Assembly: GCF_021730395.1 (NCBI RefSeq)
Contig: NW_026463135.1
Location: 1 to 64,000 of the forward strand
DNA length: 64,000 bases
From: Mercenaria mercenaria
Lineage: Eukaryota > Mollusca > Bivalvia > Venerida > Veneridae
Reading direction: 5' to 3'
Each line of letters opens with the position of its first letter. The first letter of the stretch is position 1. Shown in pieces: positions 44,405 to 55,659 of this stretch. Position numbers and translations under genes: made by a program. The notes beneath the pieces are model-generated. The model was not told where the DNA came from. It made no database searches and saw only the letters and a list, made by a program, of their open reading frames with translations.

Positions 44405-45307
44405 TACTGTAAACCTAGAAACGTTCGCAAAAACTATATTTCGCGTTTTTATGACGACAGACGATTTAGCGACTACAAAGATTCGCGGAATACGTCTGTC
44501 GCGAAATACGCTAACATTTAATAGCTTAATCACATAACAAACGGTCGCAGGTAAAATTACAAGTAAGGCTGCAAATAAATTGGGCAAATACTAGTAATTG
44601 GTCATTTATCCTTAACACATTTTCAATCTACCCTACTATGAGATCGTGTGTGAATTCCATGTTACACAATATACCGTTTGTAATCACAAATCACTGTATA
44701 GTAGTATAAGAAAATGAAAGCAGATCAACATGTTTATACAGATTATTTGTAATCAGTTTTGATCAAACAAACATAAGCATTATTCTCTGTGATAACTGGA
44801 CCATGGCTGAGCAAGGTAACAGTGTTTTAACAATTATAGAATTTATTGTTTGATACGGTAACATAGCCAGGGGGATTAAAATAACAGGCTCAAACATCAA
44901 GTGCTATTGTCAGTGTTTCAGATAATTACCAATTTTCACTAAAAGAAATGTTTGCATATTGTCCCATATACGATGTATTTGCTTGTATCACATTCTTTTG
45001 CTTAAATTACTTGATCCGTGATATCATTATATAATATAGATATACTATAATAAAAGATTTCTACATTATAAAACATCTCAATTCATAAAACTATCATGTC
45101 AAACTTTTCAGATGCCAAGCAGGTTTCTATTACCGGCTTAGAATATAAACGGCAAACCATAGCATTATTGTCATGTACAATGAAAACTACAAACTTTCGC
45201 GTTTTAATGGTAGCTAACTGGTTCGCGGCTGCAAAATTTCACGGATACACATCAACCGCGAAAGTCGCTAACTTAAATAGCGCGAAACCATTTCTAGGTT
45301 TACAGTA
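44405..45307. mobile_element. Possible Tc1-like element with CTGTAAACCTAGAAA inverted ends
   Basis: TACTGTAAACCTAGAAACG (44405) faces CATTTCTAGGTTTACAGTA (ends 45307). Both are flanked by TA and followed inward by TTCGCG-rich subterminal motifs (CGCGAAA, TTCGCGTTTT, GCTAAC). No transposase is visible between them. The two ends could instead belong to two separate truncated copies of one MITE. Confidence 0.55.
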
Positions 45308-45899
45308 CTTCGTGTTTTTCTCTGTTTCAGATACTTCCGACATATGTCGAAAGTATTTTTTCTGTGTTAATATATCTATAGTTTTTAATATTTTATGCAG
45401 AGCTAAAATGGTTTCGTTAATTGTGATGCAGAAACAGTAACATCCGAGTGAATTTTTAAGTAAACAGCTGTTTGCACTTGTTTTATTATGACATTGTATG
45501 TATTGTTTCTTCAGACAAAACACCAGTTGGGTGTTCTTAATAAACTTTGCTTAGCTTGTGATTCATCAATCTATAAATATGCAAAATTATAGAAAAATGT
45601 GTCCGCTAGAAATAATGTTGATAAACATCTTTTATGTACATTTTCAATTACAGTTACTGCTAAACTGGCTCTGTTTATGTTATCAGGTGCGACAAATTGA
45701 TGTTCATCCTCTGCATTGTCATTTAAACCCACAGCTCTGTAGATTCTGCAAATTGCTATTTAAGAACATGAATGGATAAGCTATGTGCCAAACAAAAACT
45801 GACCTTTCAGCTGCCGTCGAAACGTTAGGGCCTTAGTCAAACATGTTAAACGAAAACCTTCCGAATAAAACTAAATGTGTGTTTAATAGACAGTCAGGA
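45308..45899. other. No gene seen
   Basis: AT-rich, no motif. Confidence 0.5.
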
Positions 45900-46170
45900 A
45901 AAATTTGTTTCAAAGTGCAAATTTAACATTTTGTTTCAAAATACACAATCGACTTCTGTTAGACGAAATGTTTCAAGGGTGTCCAAGGGACATTTCGTTT
46001 CCAAATTCACAATCGATTTCTCTTTAGACAAAATATGTTCAGATTGTCCAAAGGACATTTTGTTTCCAAAACACAATTGATTCCTCCTAAGAAAAGTATG
46101 TACAGAGTGTCCAAGTGACATTTTGTTTCAAAATACACAACTGACGTCTCGTATGCAAAATAGTTCAAAA
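45900..46170. repeat. ~65-bp minisatellite, about four units
   Basis: Units share GTTTC-AAA-ACACAA and GTCCAAGGGACATTT, at about 45933, 45999, 46061 and 46124. Confidence 0.8.
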
Positions 46171-47034
46171 ATGCCAATATGTGTATATACCGGTAAGTTG
46201 TATCAGGTATATAGTTTCAGTACACATATAATTGCTTCACACTTTCATTTATGTGAAGAACAATTTGAGAACTAAATATAATATGTTAGAAAAGGTTTTC
46301 TTGTTTACAGTTTTGTCTAATTCATGAAACACACTGTTAGCCTTATGTTTTCTAGTAGACAGATTCTGTATACTTCTCTGTTACTCTGTCGCTTTCAATC
46401 CTTGCAAGTTAATTCTAAGATGTTACAAAATATATGTGGTTTGTTCCGAAATTTGTGTCTAACTGTTCCATTTTTGTTCTGGAACCAATTATCATTATTC
46501 ACGTTTATTATTTTGAATCGATTTTTAGATGAACTAAATATCTATCGCACAAGTTCCTGTCTACTTTTTCGACAAATTATAATTTCCTTTGAAAATAATC
46601 CATGTTTATTGTTTCGAATACATGTGTACGTGTTCCAATTTCAAAAATACGTAATCCATTTCTAGTTCTATTACAATGCCTTTTTTTCTCCAATTATGGT
46701 GAATTCTTATAAAATACAGAATAGAAAGATACTATTTTGCCATGAATTTAAACAATTTGACTGCATGAAGATGTCTGTTTCTCTACGATCCAAACTCCAA
46801 AATGTGCTTTAATGCATATATCTGTTTGATGAAATGCAAGAGGGAGTGTTACAAGGGATTTAAAAGAAAAGTGGCATAAATGCAAACCAAATATTCGAAA
46901 ATGTGTTTTATTCTTACAAAAGACAGAAAACAAAAATTAAAAATTTTATTACGTACAATACAGTAAAGGTAATCTGAGATACTTTTTACCTCGAGTATTC
47001 AAAGAATATATAGAGCTATTAGACTCACCAGTGT
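46171..47034. other. No gene seen
   Basis: An open frame at 46324-46665 has no recognisable domain. Probably chance in T-rich sequence. Confidence 0.45.
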
Positions 47035-47475
47035 GTCGGCGTCCCGATTTGTTTAAGTGTTTTCATGTAAGAGCTGGTATCTCAGTTTCCACTTGTGGGA
47101 ATGGATTGAAACCTCACACACTTATTCAATGAGATAAACTGACTAACACTGCACAGGTTCTATAACTTTTTATCTTTTTTTTTATTTTACAAAATTACGC
47201 CCTTTATCGATTTGAGGTAAAAACTTCACACACTTGTTCAATGTTCTAACACACTGTGAACAGATTTCATACCTCTACTTAGCATTTTAACAAAATTGTG
47301 CCCTTTTCAAACTAAGCAGTTTTTGGTTAAGTTTTTGTGTTTAAGCTTATGTCTCAGTAGATTGAAATTTCACACTCTGTCTTGTCCACTGGTATGGTCT
47401 GATATGCATTATATATAGGTATCATAACCTTTTGTCTTTGTTTTCAAAATTATATCCCTTTTCTGACTTTTATAT
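47035..47475. repeat. Diverged ~240-bp tandem repeat typical of bivalves
   Basis: Two to three units: GGGAATGGATTGAAACCTCA, CACACTTGTTCAATG, ACTGCACAGGTTCTATAACT, AAAATTGTGCCCTTTTC and GGTTAAGTTTTTGTGTTTAA. I recall this as a very common dispersed array in veneroid genomes. Confidence 0.7.
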
Positions 47476-47514
47476 TCATTCAACTGGCATGGCTGTTGAA
47501 TTTGTAATTGGTTA

Positions 47515-47600
47515 GCATGAACAGGCTCAATCAAACCGAGCCTGCAACATTTTCGTTTTTGTCGTGTTGAGCGACCTGTGAAGTTTCCACCTTTTTTTTG
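47515..47600 (-). repeat. Dispersed GACCTGTGAAGTTTCCAC-type repeat
   Basis: GAACAGGCTCAATCAAACCG, then CTGCAACATTTTCG and GAGCGACCTGTGAAGTTTCC; the same as 56260-56345. Confidence 0.88.
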
Positions 47601-48229
47601 TTGTATATTTATTCTGAGCATTTGGCATTCAGTTTATTATCTATTTCGCTGGTAATCATATCATAATAAACATTTACTGAATGACTTGTCGGCAAGCTAA
47701 CTCAGTAAGTGTAGAACCATTCAAAGACAGTTTAAATTTACATTGCATTTTTCTTTCACGATTCGACTTTAGCCCAGCAATTTTTATGTGGACCAATGGA
47801 CAGGTCAATAGTATAAACTATGGACCGGCGATTTATGCAAGGAGACACAGTCATGTAATGATACAACAGAAGAAATAAATAGTGTTTTACGGCCATATAC
47901 ACATGAAATTTCATAATGTGTCTATTATATAAGAATACAATCTACAAGATGAACGATATATAGACAGATATAGAAATGTTACACAAGTAGGTCAGTGACA
48001 TAAAACAATACTTCCTCACTCTTATTTTAGTTGTTGACAAGGTATAAATAGTAACTGATTTTATTGATCGAAAACCTTCTAGCCATATGTACTTTTTCGT
48101 CGTTCTTTTGTTTTGTTTATTTCACATTTTTATTCAGCACTGACAATATTCTTCAAGAAAATGTAAGTTACAGACATTTAAAATGGGTCCTTATGTATGC
48201 TGCGGCCATTCAAACTATGTAAGTTTTAT
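47601..48229. other. No gene seen
   Basis: A frame at 47681-47878 (NYGPAIYARRHSH) resembles another at 52997-53030 (NYGPGFYARH), perhaps a shared repeat. No gene is supported. Confidence 0.4.
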
Positions 48230-48425
48230 ATAGAATAAAGAAGAAAACCAGGTCACTAGGTCATATCTAGAAATTCTTGTTTAAACTCGAGAGACCACAT
48301 TTTTCGTCCAATTCTAAGGAAAGTTGGCCAGAATATTTGTTTCTATTAAATCGCTAGGTCAAATATACACTGTTATGGTATGTTTCTCAGGTGAGCGACT
48401 TAGGGCCATCTTGGCCCTCTTGTTC
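48230..48425 (+). repeat. Dispersed bivalve repeat ending AGGTGAGCGACTTAGGGCC
   Basis: Contains CTAGGTCATATCTAGAAA, TTGGCCAGAATATTTG and the terminus CAGGTGAGCGACTTAGGGCC plus ATCTTGGCCCTCTTG. The end sequence is familiar from many bivalve genomes. Confidence 0.6.
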
Positions 48426-48632
48426 AATACTTGCCGCCAATATTTGATGTTATAGATGTATATAACAAATCATCCGGTGCAAAAATGAATCAACAAAAGA
48501 GTAAGGGCCTTTAAATATGAAAGTTAAAACAAAAAGCCAAAACACAAAGAAATAACTTGGACAAAACCAAATGTAAAAACACTTACATTACTCACGGAAA
48601 TGTAAGCGATATTGAAATATGCCGCTCTAAAA

Positions 48633-48842
48633 TACTGTGAAATCATCAATACTCGTGGGGAACTAATTTTCGTGGATTTCGTGGTTGAGTCAATCTACGA
48701 AATTTAATCCCAACGAACAAGTAAAATTTCCCTTAATTTTATGTTCAAAAGTTGAAATCTACGAATTCAGATGCCCACGAGATTGCCTTTTTGACCCAAA
48801 CCACGAAATTTCATGCCCACGAACTTTAATGATTTTACAGTA
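48633..48842. repeat. TA-flanked MITE with CTGTGAAATCAT ends
   Basis: TACTGTGAAATCATCAATAC and, in inverse, TACTGTAAAATCATTAAAGT end the element, followed inward by CGTGGG / CCCACG on the two sides. Several ACGAAATTT and CCACGA motifs repeat inside. It is 210 bases with no coding capacity. Confidence 0.85.
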
Positions 48843-49239
48843 AATAAGATTCATGTTTGCATAAATTGAAAGTTAGAGATATTGCCTATTAAAACATATG
48901 TATTTTCAGCGATTACATTTGAAGCCGAAACTAGAAGAATACCAGATAAATATATTTCGCAGCTTGAAAAATAAAAACATTTTAGAATTTGCATGGGAAG
49001 GGAGAGAAGCCCTAAAAATGAAAAATGTAGCGGTGGCTAAAACCTTTATTCAATAAAAGAGTTCTAAAATGGAATACAAATAAATATGGTGCAAAGATCA
49101 TACATTTCGAAAATCAAATTTGGAACGCAATATCGAAACATTATTTGAAAGTATTAGTCAGATTTCTTTTTATGTACGTGCTCTAACTATTTCTGTAACA
49201 AGCAAAAACCTGCCCTGAGAATCACAATTGGAAAGCAAA

Positions 49240-49649
49240 ATAACTATTGCAGGAGAAATTGGAAGAAAGTATTGGGAAATATATACTATTTTGTATCGTC
49301 ATTAAAAAGCAAACAGTTCCAATTCAAGTTTTTACACAATGTTATTTTCACACCGGTTTATGTCGAATATGCAGAAATAAAAGAGAACGCTACTCATCTA
49401 TTTAATGTATTTAATGTCAAAACAATATGAAATGAAATTAAAAGTATATTTGAAAAAGTATCAAAAACAGACAGGGGAACTGCATACACTGTTACTCATA
49501 CAAATATAATCACGGGTACAAAATCGACTATAATTAATGCATTAATCTTCGAAAACAAATGGCAAATATGGAAATTTAGAAATAGTCATAAATTCAATCC
49601 GGATCAAAAGCATACAATACAAACACGTGTCTCAAAAAATATGCTATAA
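49240..49649 (+). pseudogene. LINE ORF2 C-terminal relic
   Basis: One frame, with a single TGA at 49428-49430, reads NWKKVLGNIYYFVSSLKSKQ, FQFKFLHNVIFTP, ENATHLF, then (after the stop) NEIKSIFEKV and finally ALIFENKWQIWKFRNSHKFN before TAA at 49647. The FQ-K-LH, HLF and KW-IWK-R landmarks are those at the end of L1/Tx1-type ORF2 proteins, where the stop replaces a Trp (KTIW). The upstream reverse transcriptase is absent or unrecognisable. I am unsure of the clade. Confidence 0.5.
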
Positions 49650-50504
49650 TATATGCGAAAACAGTAAAAATAAGTACATCGACAGAAATATTCTTGACGG
49701 TGTCTATTTCTAGGGAGATAACAGCAGACGTACTTATGATAGCGCGAACATGTCTATCTCCCCTTGTTCAGGCGTGCCTCACACATGCCTTAATATTTCG
49801 TTTCGATATGGTATAGTGACAACGGGCATACAAGATGCTTGTAATCATCGAATCATAATGATTTTTACCAGATATTAGTTCTGCTGAAGTATATAGAGTT
49901 ATTTTAGGCAGATTACAGAAAAGAGAAAATAGTTTCATATTGTTTTTTGTGTTTATAAAATTAGATATATTGTTTGAACATTGTCACTGAATGGCAGGTA
50001 GGGGTTGCGCCTCGATTCAAACATTGCTTATGACGGGGTAAATAAACAGGGTCACCATTTTATGGGGGCATCAAAAGGATAAAAAGTACATGCGATCAAT
50101 GTGATGAACATTTTTATAGAAACGATCAAATTTATCGCTATGAAATGAAGGACTATTTCGAAAGACGGAATTAAAGAAAAACATCGATATTATTTGCATA
50201 GTGAGTGCCATAATGAAACTGAACTTTTCATTATATAAAATACATAAAATACAGTTGATGTGAAAATGCATAAAAGTCATTATATGGCTATTACAGTCTA
50301 GGTGTGCAATTACATGTATGACTAAAAGTAAACTACAGTCGTATCTTCACCTCTAAATGAGCACATATGAATTTCTGTTTTGTTATGTAAATGGCTACTT
50401 GCTATTTTGACCTCCATAAGTACAATTAAACTCCCAATTTTGACCTATATTACCTAATCAGGATATATTTCATCTAAGCATATTGTCACATAATATTACA
50501 TTTT
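49650..50504. other. No gene seen
   Basis: AT-rich with no recognisable motif. Confidence 0.45.
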
Positions 50505-50509
50505 TTTTT

Positions 50510-51144
50510 TACCTTTGGAGCAAGTCACGAAGGTAGCAAGAAACCCAAATAATAAAGAGATGTTTAACGTTCTCAAAAACAATATATCAATTTTAGAGAC
50601 TGACTCAATTATGAACGAATTCTTAAGAGCCAATACTATCATTAGGAGCAAAAGACAGCCACCAGATTTGAAAAAGCTATTAACTATAGCAAAATTTTCT
50701 GAATTAAATAAACAAAGAAACAACAGGGTTTACAAGTGCAATAGACCTAACTGTAACCTATGTAAACAAATAGAAGAATCTAATTCATTTAACTTTAATG
50801 GGAAAATATTTTACGTGAATGAAAATATAACCTGTGATGTGAAAAATGTAATTTATGTTATGACGTGTAATGGCTGCCATGAATATTACATAGGTCAAAC
50901 CGGAGACAAATTAAGAACTAGAAGAACAATTCATTCTCAACAAATTAGAGACCCGTCGGTAAGACAATTACCTGTCAGTAGCCATATAGACTTTTGCTGT
51001 ACAACAGAGCCAAAATTTACAATATTCCCATTTTATAAAATGAAAACTAACAGTTTATCAGCTAGATTAACAAAAGAAAAATACTTTATTGACCGTTTTA
51101 AACCGACATTAAACGTGCGGAACATTTCACATGATACGGATTGA
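50510..51144 (+). pseudogene. Penelope-like element C-terminal part: linker and GIY-YIG endonuclease
   Basis: The frame has NNKEMFNVLKNNISILETD and SKRQPPDLKKLLTIAKF, a Cys-rich linker (CNRPNCNLC), then NVIYVMTCNGCHEYYIGQTG, KLRTRRTIHSQQIRD, FTIFPFYKM and LTKEKYFIDRFKPTLNV. NVIYVMTC and YYIGQTG are the paired motifs of GIY-YIG nucleases, and R in KLRTRR and E in KEKYFI fit the catalytic Arg and Glu. The CCHH-type linker before it is a Penelope-like hallmark. No reverse transcriptase precedes it, so the copy is 5'-truncated. The frame itself is open over about 210 codons, hinting that the copy is not very old. Confidence 0.8.
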
Positions 51145-51339
51145 TAAATAACATTATAACGTCATTAACTTCCCTGTTTGACGTCGAAATTACGTCCTAA
51201 CAATAACAGAAAGGGAATTAATTTAATAGAAATGACGTTGACGTCAAGGAAACAAGGGACGTAATTTCGACGTCAAACAGGGGAGTTAATGACGTTATAA
51301 TGTTATTTATCAATCCGTATCATGTGAAATGTTCCGCAT

Positions 51340-51341
<2 letters not shown>
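51108..51341. repeat. Long inverted repeat at the end of the endonuclease frame
   Basis: AACGTGCGGAACATTTCACA through GTTTGACGTCGAAATTACGT (51110-51197) recurs in inverse at 51258-51341, about 85 bases per arm, almost perfect, with a ~60-base spacer holding GACGTTGACGTC. The left arm includes the last codons of the endonuclease frame. An AT run begins directly after the right arm. Confidence 0.9.

Positions 51342-51406
<65 letters not shown>
51342..51406. repeat. (TA)n microsatellite
   Basis: About 65 bases of TA, abutting the inverted repeat. Confidence 0.95.
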
Positions 51407-51408
<2 letters not shown>

Positions 51409-51543
51409 GTCAGCTGCATTTATGATACATTTTCTCTGCACACCCTCTCATTCACTTCTTTAAATATGTCAAGTATCAAGTCAACTATTTTTATTCACGT
51501 TTTCTAGTTATACTCGGGACGATCTTTATACTAAGGGGATATA

Positions 51544-52787
51544 CAGTAAACCTCGCTTATAAGGAACAGCTTGGGACCTCTAAAAATTGTTCCTTATAAC
51601 CGAAGTTCCTTATATCCGTATAGCGAACTAGTTCCTTGTAACCGAGGTTTGTATAACGAACACAATTTGTATAGCGAACACTATTTGACTGACGTTTGAA
51701 AAGGGCTATGTGTTCACACCCCGGGCCGACCATGAATCTTTATGTGACAATAAAGATGTGCGGAACATTTCAGTCCGAGTCTAGTACCGGTCCTTTCCTG
51801 GAGAGATGATAATGTAAACTGCCTGCATGTTTATGACTGAAATAGTGTTGAAACACGGCGTTAAACCTAAACTAAGCCAAAATGTACGTCGGTAAGAATG
51901 ACCGTAATTTGTGTTTATTTTTTGTCGGTTTTTTCTATCTTCTTTTTTTAGAGAGCGCTATATTATGACTATGAGATATATTGCAGTTACTCCCCTTACC
52001 TTGCTCGACTGCATGTTATGTGAATAGGCATCAATACTAATACAAAAATGTTCAAATTTTAATTACAAAAATGTTAAATTAGACTACCCATTAAAATCTG
52101 GTGTTTATGACATATAGTGCATTACGACTAAACAACAGCGCCATACATACGGATTAAAGTGTAAATTATACCTATAGTTCTGCAATTGTCCATTTTAGCA
52201 CCTGCTATATTTTTTACAATTGGAAATTTGATAAACTGTACTGTTTGCCATTGTTAATGACGCGTAATTAGCACATTTATTTACGACAGTATGACCGTGA
52301 CCGTTACTGATTTTCGTTCACTGTTGTCAACATGAAATACCTAATACATGTAGATCTAGCTCTCGAATGTAATCTTGAGTAAATATAAGTCTTGTATTTG
52401 GTAAATGTTAATGATATAATATATTTTCTTTTTATCATATCCGTGAATATCATAGAAATGAAATAAGTTGTGTTTATTCATGTGCATTAAAGCGCGTGAA
52501 AATGCCGACGTTACTCTGACGTCATCAGCGATTCTCCTGTTCATTTCTGGTTTTCAATAATTTCTATTCTTTATGTCTGTTCGCTTTAACCGAGGGGTTT
52601 TCCATTGAATTTCGTACTTTGGGACTAGAAAAAGTGTTCCTTATAACCGAGTGTTCCTTATAACCGAGTTCCCTATAACCGAGGATTTTTACATTGAATA
52701 AAGAAGGAATTAGGTCGGGGAATTGAAAACTGTTCCTTATAACCGAGTGTTCCTTATATCCGAGTTCCTTATAAGTGAGGTTTACTG
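51544..52787. mobile_element. pogo-like non-autonomous DNA element 2
   Basis: Ends CAGTAAACCTCGCTTATAAG and, in inverse, CAGTAAACCTCACTTATAAG, with TA on both sides (51542-51543, 52788-52789). Subterminal modules GTTCCTTATAACCGAG repeat at least five times on the right and two or three times on the left. The 1244-base body has no transposase. The CAGT-AACCTC start is typical of pogo/Tigger-type ends. Confidence 0.88.
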
Positions 52788-52789
52788 TA

Positions 52790-53148
52790 TTTCAAAACTT
52801 GAGTCAGGTTCTTTTAAACTTCACTCCTTTAAAAGTAGGGAGACAACCTCTTCCACAATTTTCTAATCGGTACCGGACAAGCTTTCTTTATATTTCTTGC
52901 ATACAAACGCTGATCTTTCAATTAGACCATCAAAATACCATGTGCATTTATTTTCAGTACTTATTAACTTTGACTTATACGTGTGATATTGATTTTGAAC
53001 TACGGGCCTGGGTTTTACGCTCGACACGTCAATCAATGTGATGAACACTTAGACAAGTTATTCCAAAATCCAAACATAAATGACAAACTTCTGGCAAGGA
53101 CACGAAAATGCGAAGAATTTTTCAAAAACCTGAACATTAATTCCTTAC
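52790..53148. other. No gene supported
   Basis: Short frames overlap on both strands (for example a plus-strand DEHLDKLFQNPNINDKLL). A minus-strand acceptor-like CCTTGCCAG near 53093 could continue the exon at 53149-53394, but the frame would soon stop. Confidence 0.3.
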
Positions 53149-53394
53149 CTATAAGCATTCTTTGTCAGGAAACTATTTATGTTTCCAAGTTCATTATATA
53201 GATCTAATGCCTGCGATAATATGTCGTCAAAATCGTAACCGCTTGACATTTTGAGAAAGGATAACGGTATGTAAGTCGGATATCGACCTCGTACATCGGC
53301 CTTTAGGATATGATATCGTTTTAAGATAGAAAATAAATCTTGGCCTCTCGTGCGTTTCTCTATAATTTCACCTAGTGACATTAATTTAAGACAA
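53149..53394 (-). CDS. Possible orphan exon, helical, death-effector-like
   Basis: The minus strand has an acceptor (TTAAAACAG) with a pyrimidine-rich run upstream, 246 open bases and a near-consensus donor GTAAGG. The translation begins CLKLMSLGEIIEKRTRGQDL, continues FSILKRYHILKAD, then RYPTYIPLSF and DFDDILSQALDLYNELGNI. The first ~30 residues resemble helices 2 to 4 of a death-effector domain (L-FLC-x-I and G-x-LF-x-L patterns), but the rest does not. I found no convincing partner exons on either side. It may be part of a gene whose other exons are far away, a relic, or chance. Confidence 0.3.
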
Positions 53395-54143
53395 CTGTTT
53401 TAACCAGGCAGAAAAAGTGAAGTCTAGAGTGTTAAAAAGATGTTTCTATGATTTGATTTAGTCCTCTAATATTTGAGCCAAAAAAATGGCCATGTTTCAA
53501 AATCTACCGTCATTTTCTTTACACAACATCACAGAGTTGGGTTAAATTGTATGCTGTAGTGTTTTGTCTGTGAGCATTTAAATGATGGATGGAGACGGAC
53601 GACGGAAACAGTGCTACCATAATAGCTTAACTCCTGATGTTGAATAACATTTCAATACAATTTGTGGTAGTCGTTGATACTTTTTTCGCGATTTTTTTCT
53701 AACAGACAAATGAACAGAGAAAGCCTAATCCTTCACTGCAAAGTAGTGGCATTTTAAGCCAGACCTTATTATCTATTATGTCCTATCGCATATAACATAA
53801 ATCTATTATGTTGAGATGGGAAAAATCGATCGTCCTAGGTGTCGTCTTAATTCGCAAATATCTATAAATAACATTGTTGACACCGTACTACATCCTACCT
53901 GTTATCATTGCACCTGTAAGAAACCAGTTTAAAGGACGAGTTGTACCTAAATTATTCGAAATTCGGAGATAAGTCATTTTGTTTTAGTGTCAGTCATATC
54001 AGTATTTTATGTCTGATTTATGATGTGTTATGTATTAGCTGTATCTAATTTGAGAATAAATAATACATCTAAATTCATTTTACTAGATTGAGCAACTGCT
54101 CCGATATCATACGATATGCAAGTATTTGACAACTAATTTTCAG
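53395..54143. other. No gene seen
   Basis: AT-rich, no motif or repeat partner. Confidence 0.45.
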
Positions 54144-54417
54144 TCAGTCAAATTCTTCTCGAAGTAATGCTGTTATAATTGGATGTTTCATATTTTTCAA
54201 TGGCTCTGCAGGTAAGACTACAGTTTTAATTAACTTTTAACTTAGAAATAGATAAATGTTCCTCTGTATTTTCGTGTTAATATGTTGTATGTCTACAGAC
54301 AATCTCATTTGATAATGTTTACTATGATAAATGTCTTATTATTCTTTTCTTTTTCATATATTTACAGCTTGGTATGACTATCGAATAAGATAATTGTTTT
54401 ATGTTGTTTACAATAAA
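54144..54417 (+). other. Possible small two-exon gene end
   Basis: Acceptor AACTAATTTTCAG, then 54144-54211 open as SNSSRSNAVIIGCFIFFNGS, donor GTAAGA, acceptor TATATTTACAG at 54367, then AWYDYRIR and TAA. AATAAA follows at 54412-54417. Splice sites and poly(A) signal are well placed for the 3' end of a transcript, but upstream exons and product are unknown. Confidence 0.25.
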
Positions 54418-54639
54418 GACAGAAATAATCATTTGAAAATTCGTGAATGCTTGAAATGTATCAGATCAGTGTTATACCCGATCTTTAATCTTATGAGTTA
54501 ACACTCATCGATAGTTTTAATCACAGGACTGATTATGATTTTTGTAGCGCATTTATACGAATATTTCAATTGTCGAAACTTAAATATTGACCGTTGTTGG
54601 CAGGATTTTGCGATCTACAGGTGAATGTATATTATATTT

Positions 54640-54854
54640 GAGCCGTGCCATGAGAAAATCAACATAATGGCTTTGCGACCAGCATTGATCCAGACCAGCC
54701 TGCGCATCCATGCTGTTCGCTAACAGTTTCTCTAATAGCAATAGGCTTTGAAAGCGAACAGCATGGATCCTGACCAGACTGCGCGGATGCGCAGGCTGGT
54801 CTGGATCCATGCTGGTCGCAAAGCCACTATGTTGGTTTTCTCATGGCGCGGCTC
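54640..54854. repeat. Palindromic MITE, well-preserved copy
   Basis: GAGCCGTGCCATGAGAAAA pairs with TTTTCTCATGGCGCGGCTC. The inner arms GCGACCAGCATTGATCCAGA and TCTGGATCCATGCTGGTCGC pair as well. The centre reads GCAATAGGCTTTGAAAGCG. ATTT occurs on both flanks and may be the target duplication. It is the same family as 1313-1543. Confidence 0.92.
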
Positions 54855-54974
54855 ATTTAAGCTAATCTCGTTAAAGCCAGTACCGGTTCCTCTCACGAAA
54901 GATTGGTTTGAGTATAGTGTTGTTAAAGAACCAATCTGTCAAATCGTTTGGTTAGCCAAGTTAGCCGAACAAGG

Positions 54975-54978
54975 CCCT

Positions 54979-55047
<69 letters not shown>
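54975..55047. repeat. (CT)n microsatellite
   Basis: CCCTCCCTC followed by about 70 bases of CT. It gives low-complexity SLSLSL and ERERER frames that are not genes. Confidence 0.95.
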
Positions 55048-55052
<5 letters not shown>

Positions 55053-55659
55053 GTTTGTTCTTTGAGGCTTCTCTTCCTGTGCACCCCCATTGTCAGATAT
55101 ATAATATGTTAGGTAATGATTATATAAAATCATTTCACTAGATACGGATATATACCCTGTTATACGGCCCTTACCTGGATTTCTCTGGATACCCATATTG
55201 TTCTCCATGTGTTGATATTTTATTAGAACTATCGGGAATTTTAAAAACATTTATTGATTGTGCAGGTGCTTTCTAAGGACAGACGGGCAGACACTATTTT
55301 GAAAAAAGAATGTGCCTTTTCAAACCTTTTCGGCATTTTCGACACTTTACCTCTTACATAAAATAAATACCAATTTAACATACACTTATGTATTTATGTT
55401 AAGATACCTAACATCCTGGTGTAACGCGATGTTTTTTAGTGTTTTCCTCCGTCCTTAACAAAGAGCTTCATTTTATGCATTAATTTGAATTTGATACCTA
55501 GAAATACGATGCGACCTGTATCCTAGTTTTCCTTATATAACAAAAGATGAAATACACTTGAAGATATCGGCTTACATACGTTTAAGTATAAATAATATGT
55601 TTACTTTTACATTTTTGTGATTTAACCGTATACGACTAACATGTTATACAACCAAGGGA
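55048..55659. other. No gene seen
   Basis: AT-rich, no motif. Confidence 0.45.

Noticed and set aside
45900-46170. CRISPR-like array
   Set aside because: Whole units are diverged with no unique spacers between constant repeats; it is a minisatellite in eukaryotic DNA.
46324-46665. 113-codon open frame as a gene
   Set aside because: T-rich sequence giving a Phe/Leu/Ser-rich product without motif; expected by chance in such composition.
54748-55250. Frames ending in Leu-Ser or Arg-Glu runs
   Set aside because: Products of the CT microsatellite and the adjacent palindromic MITE.
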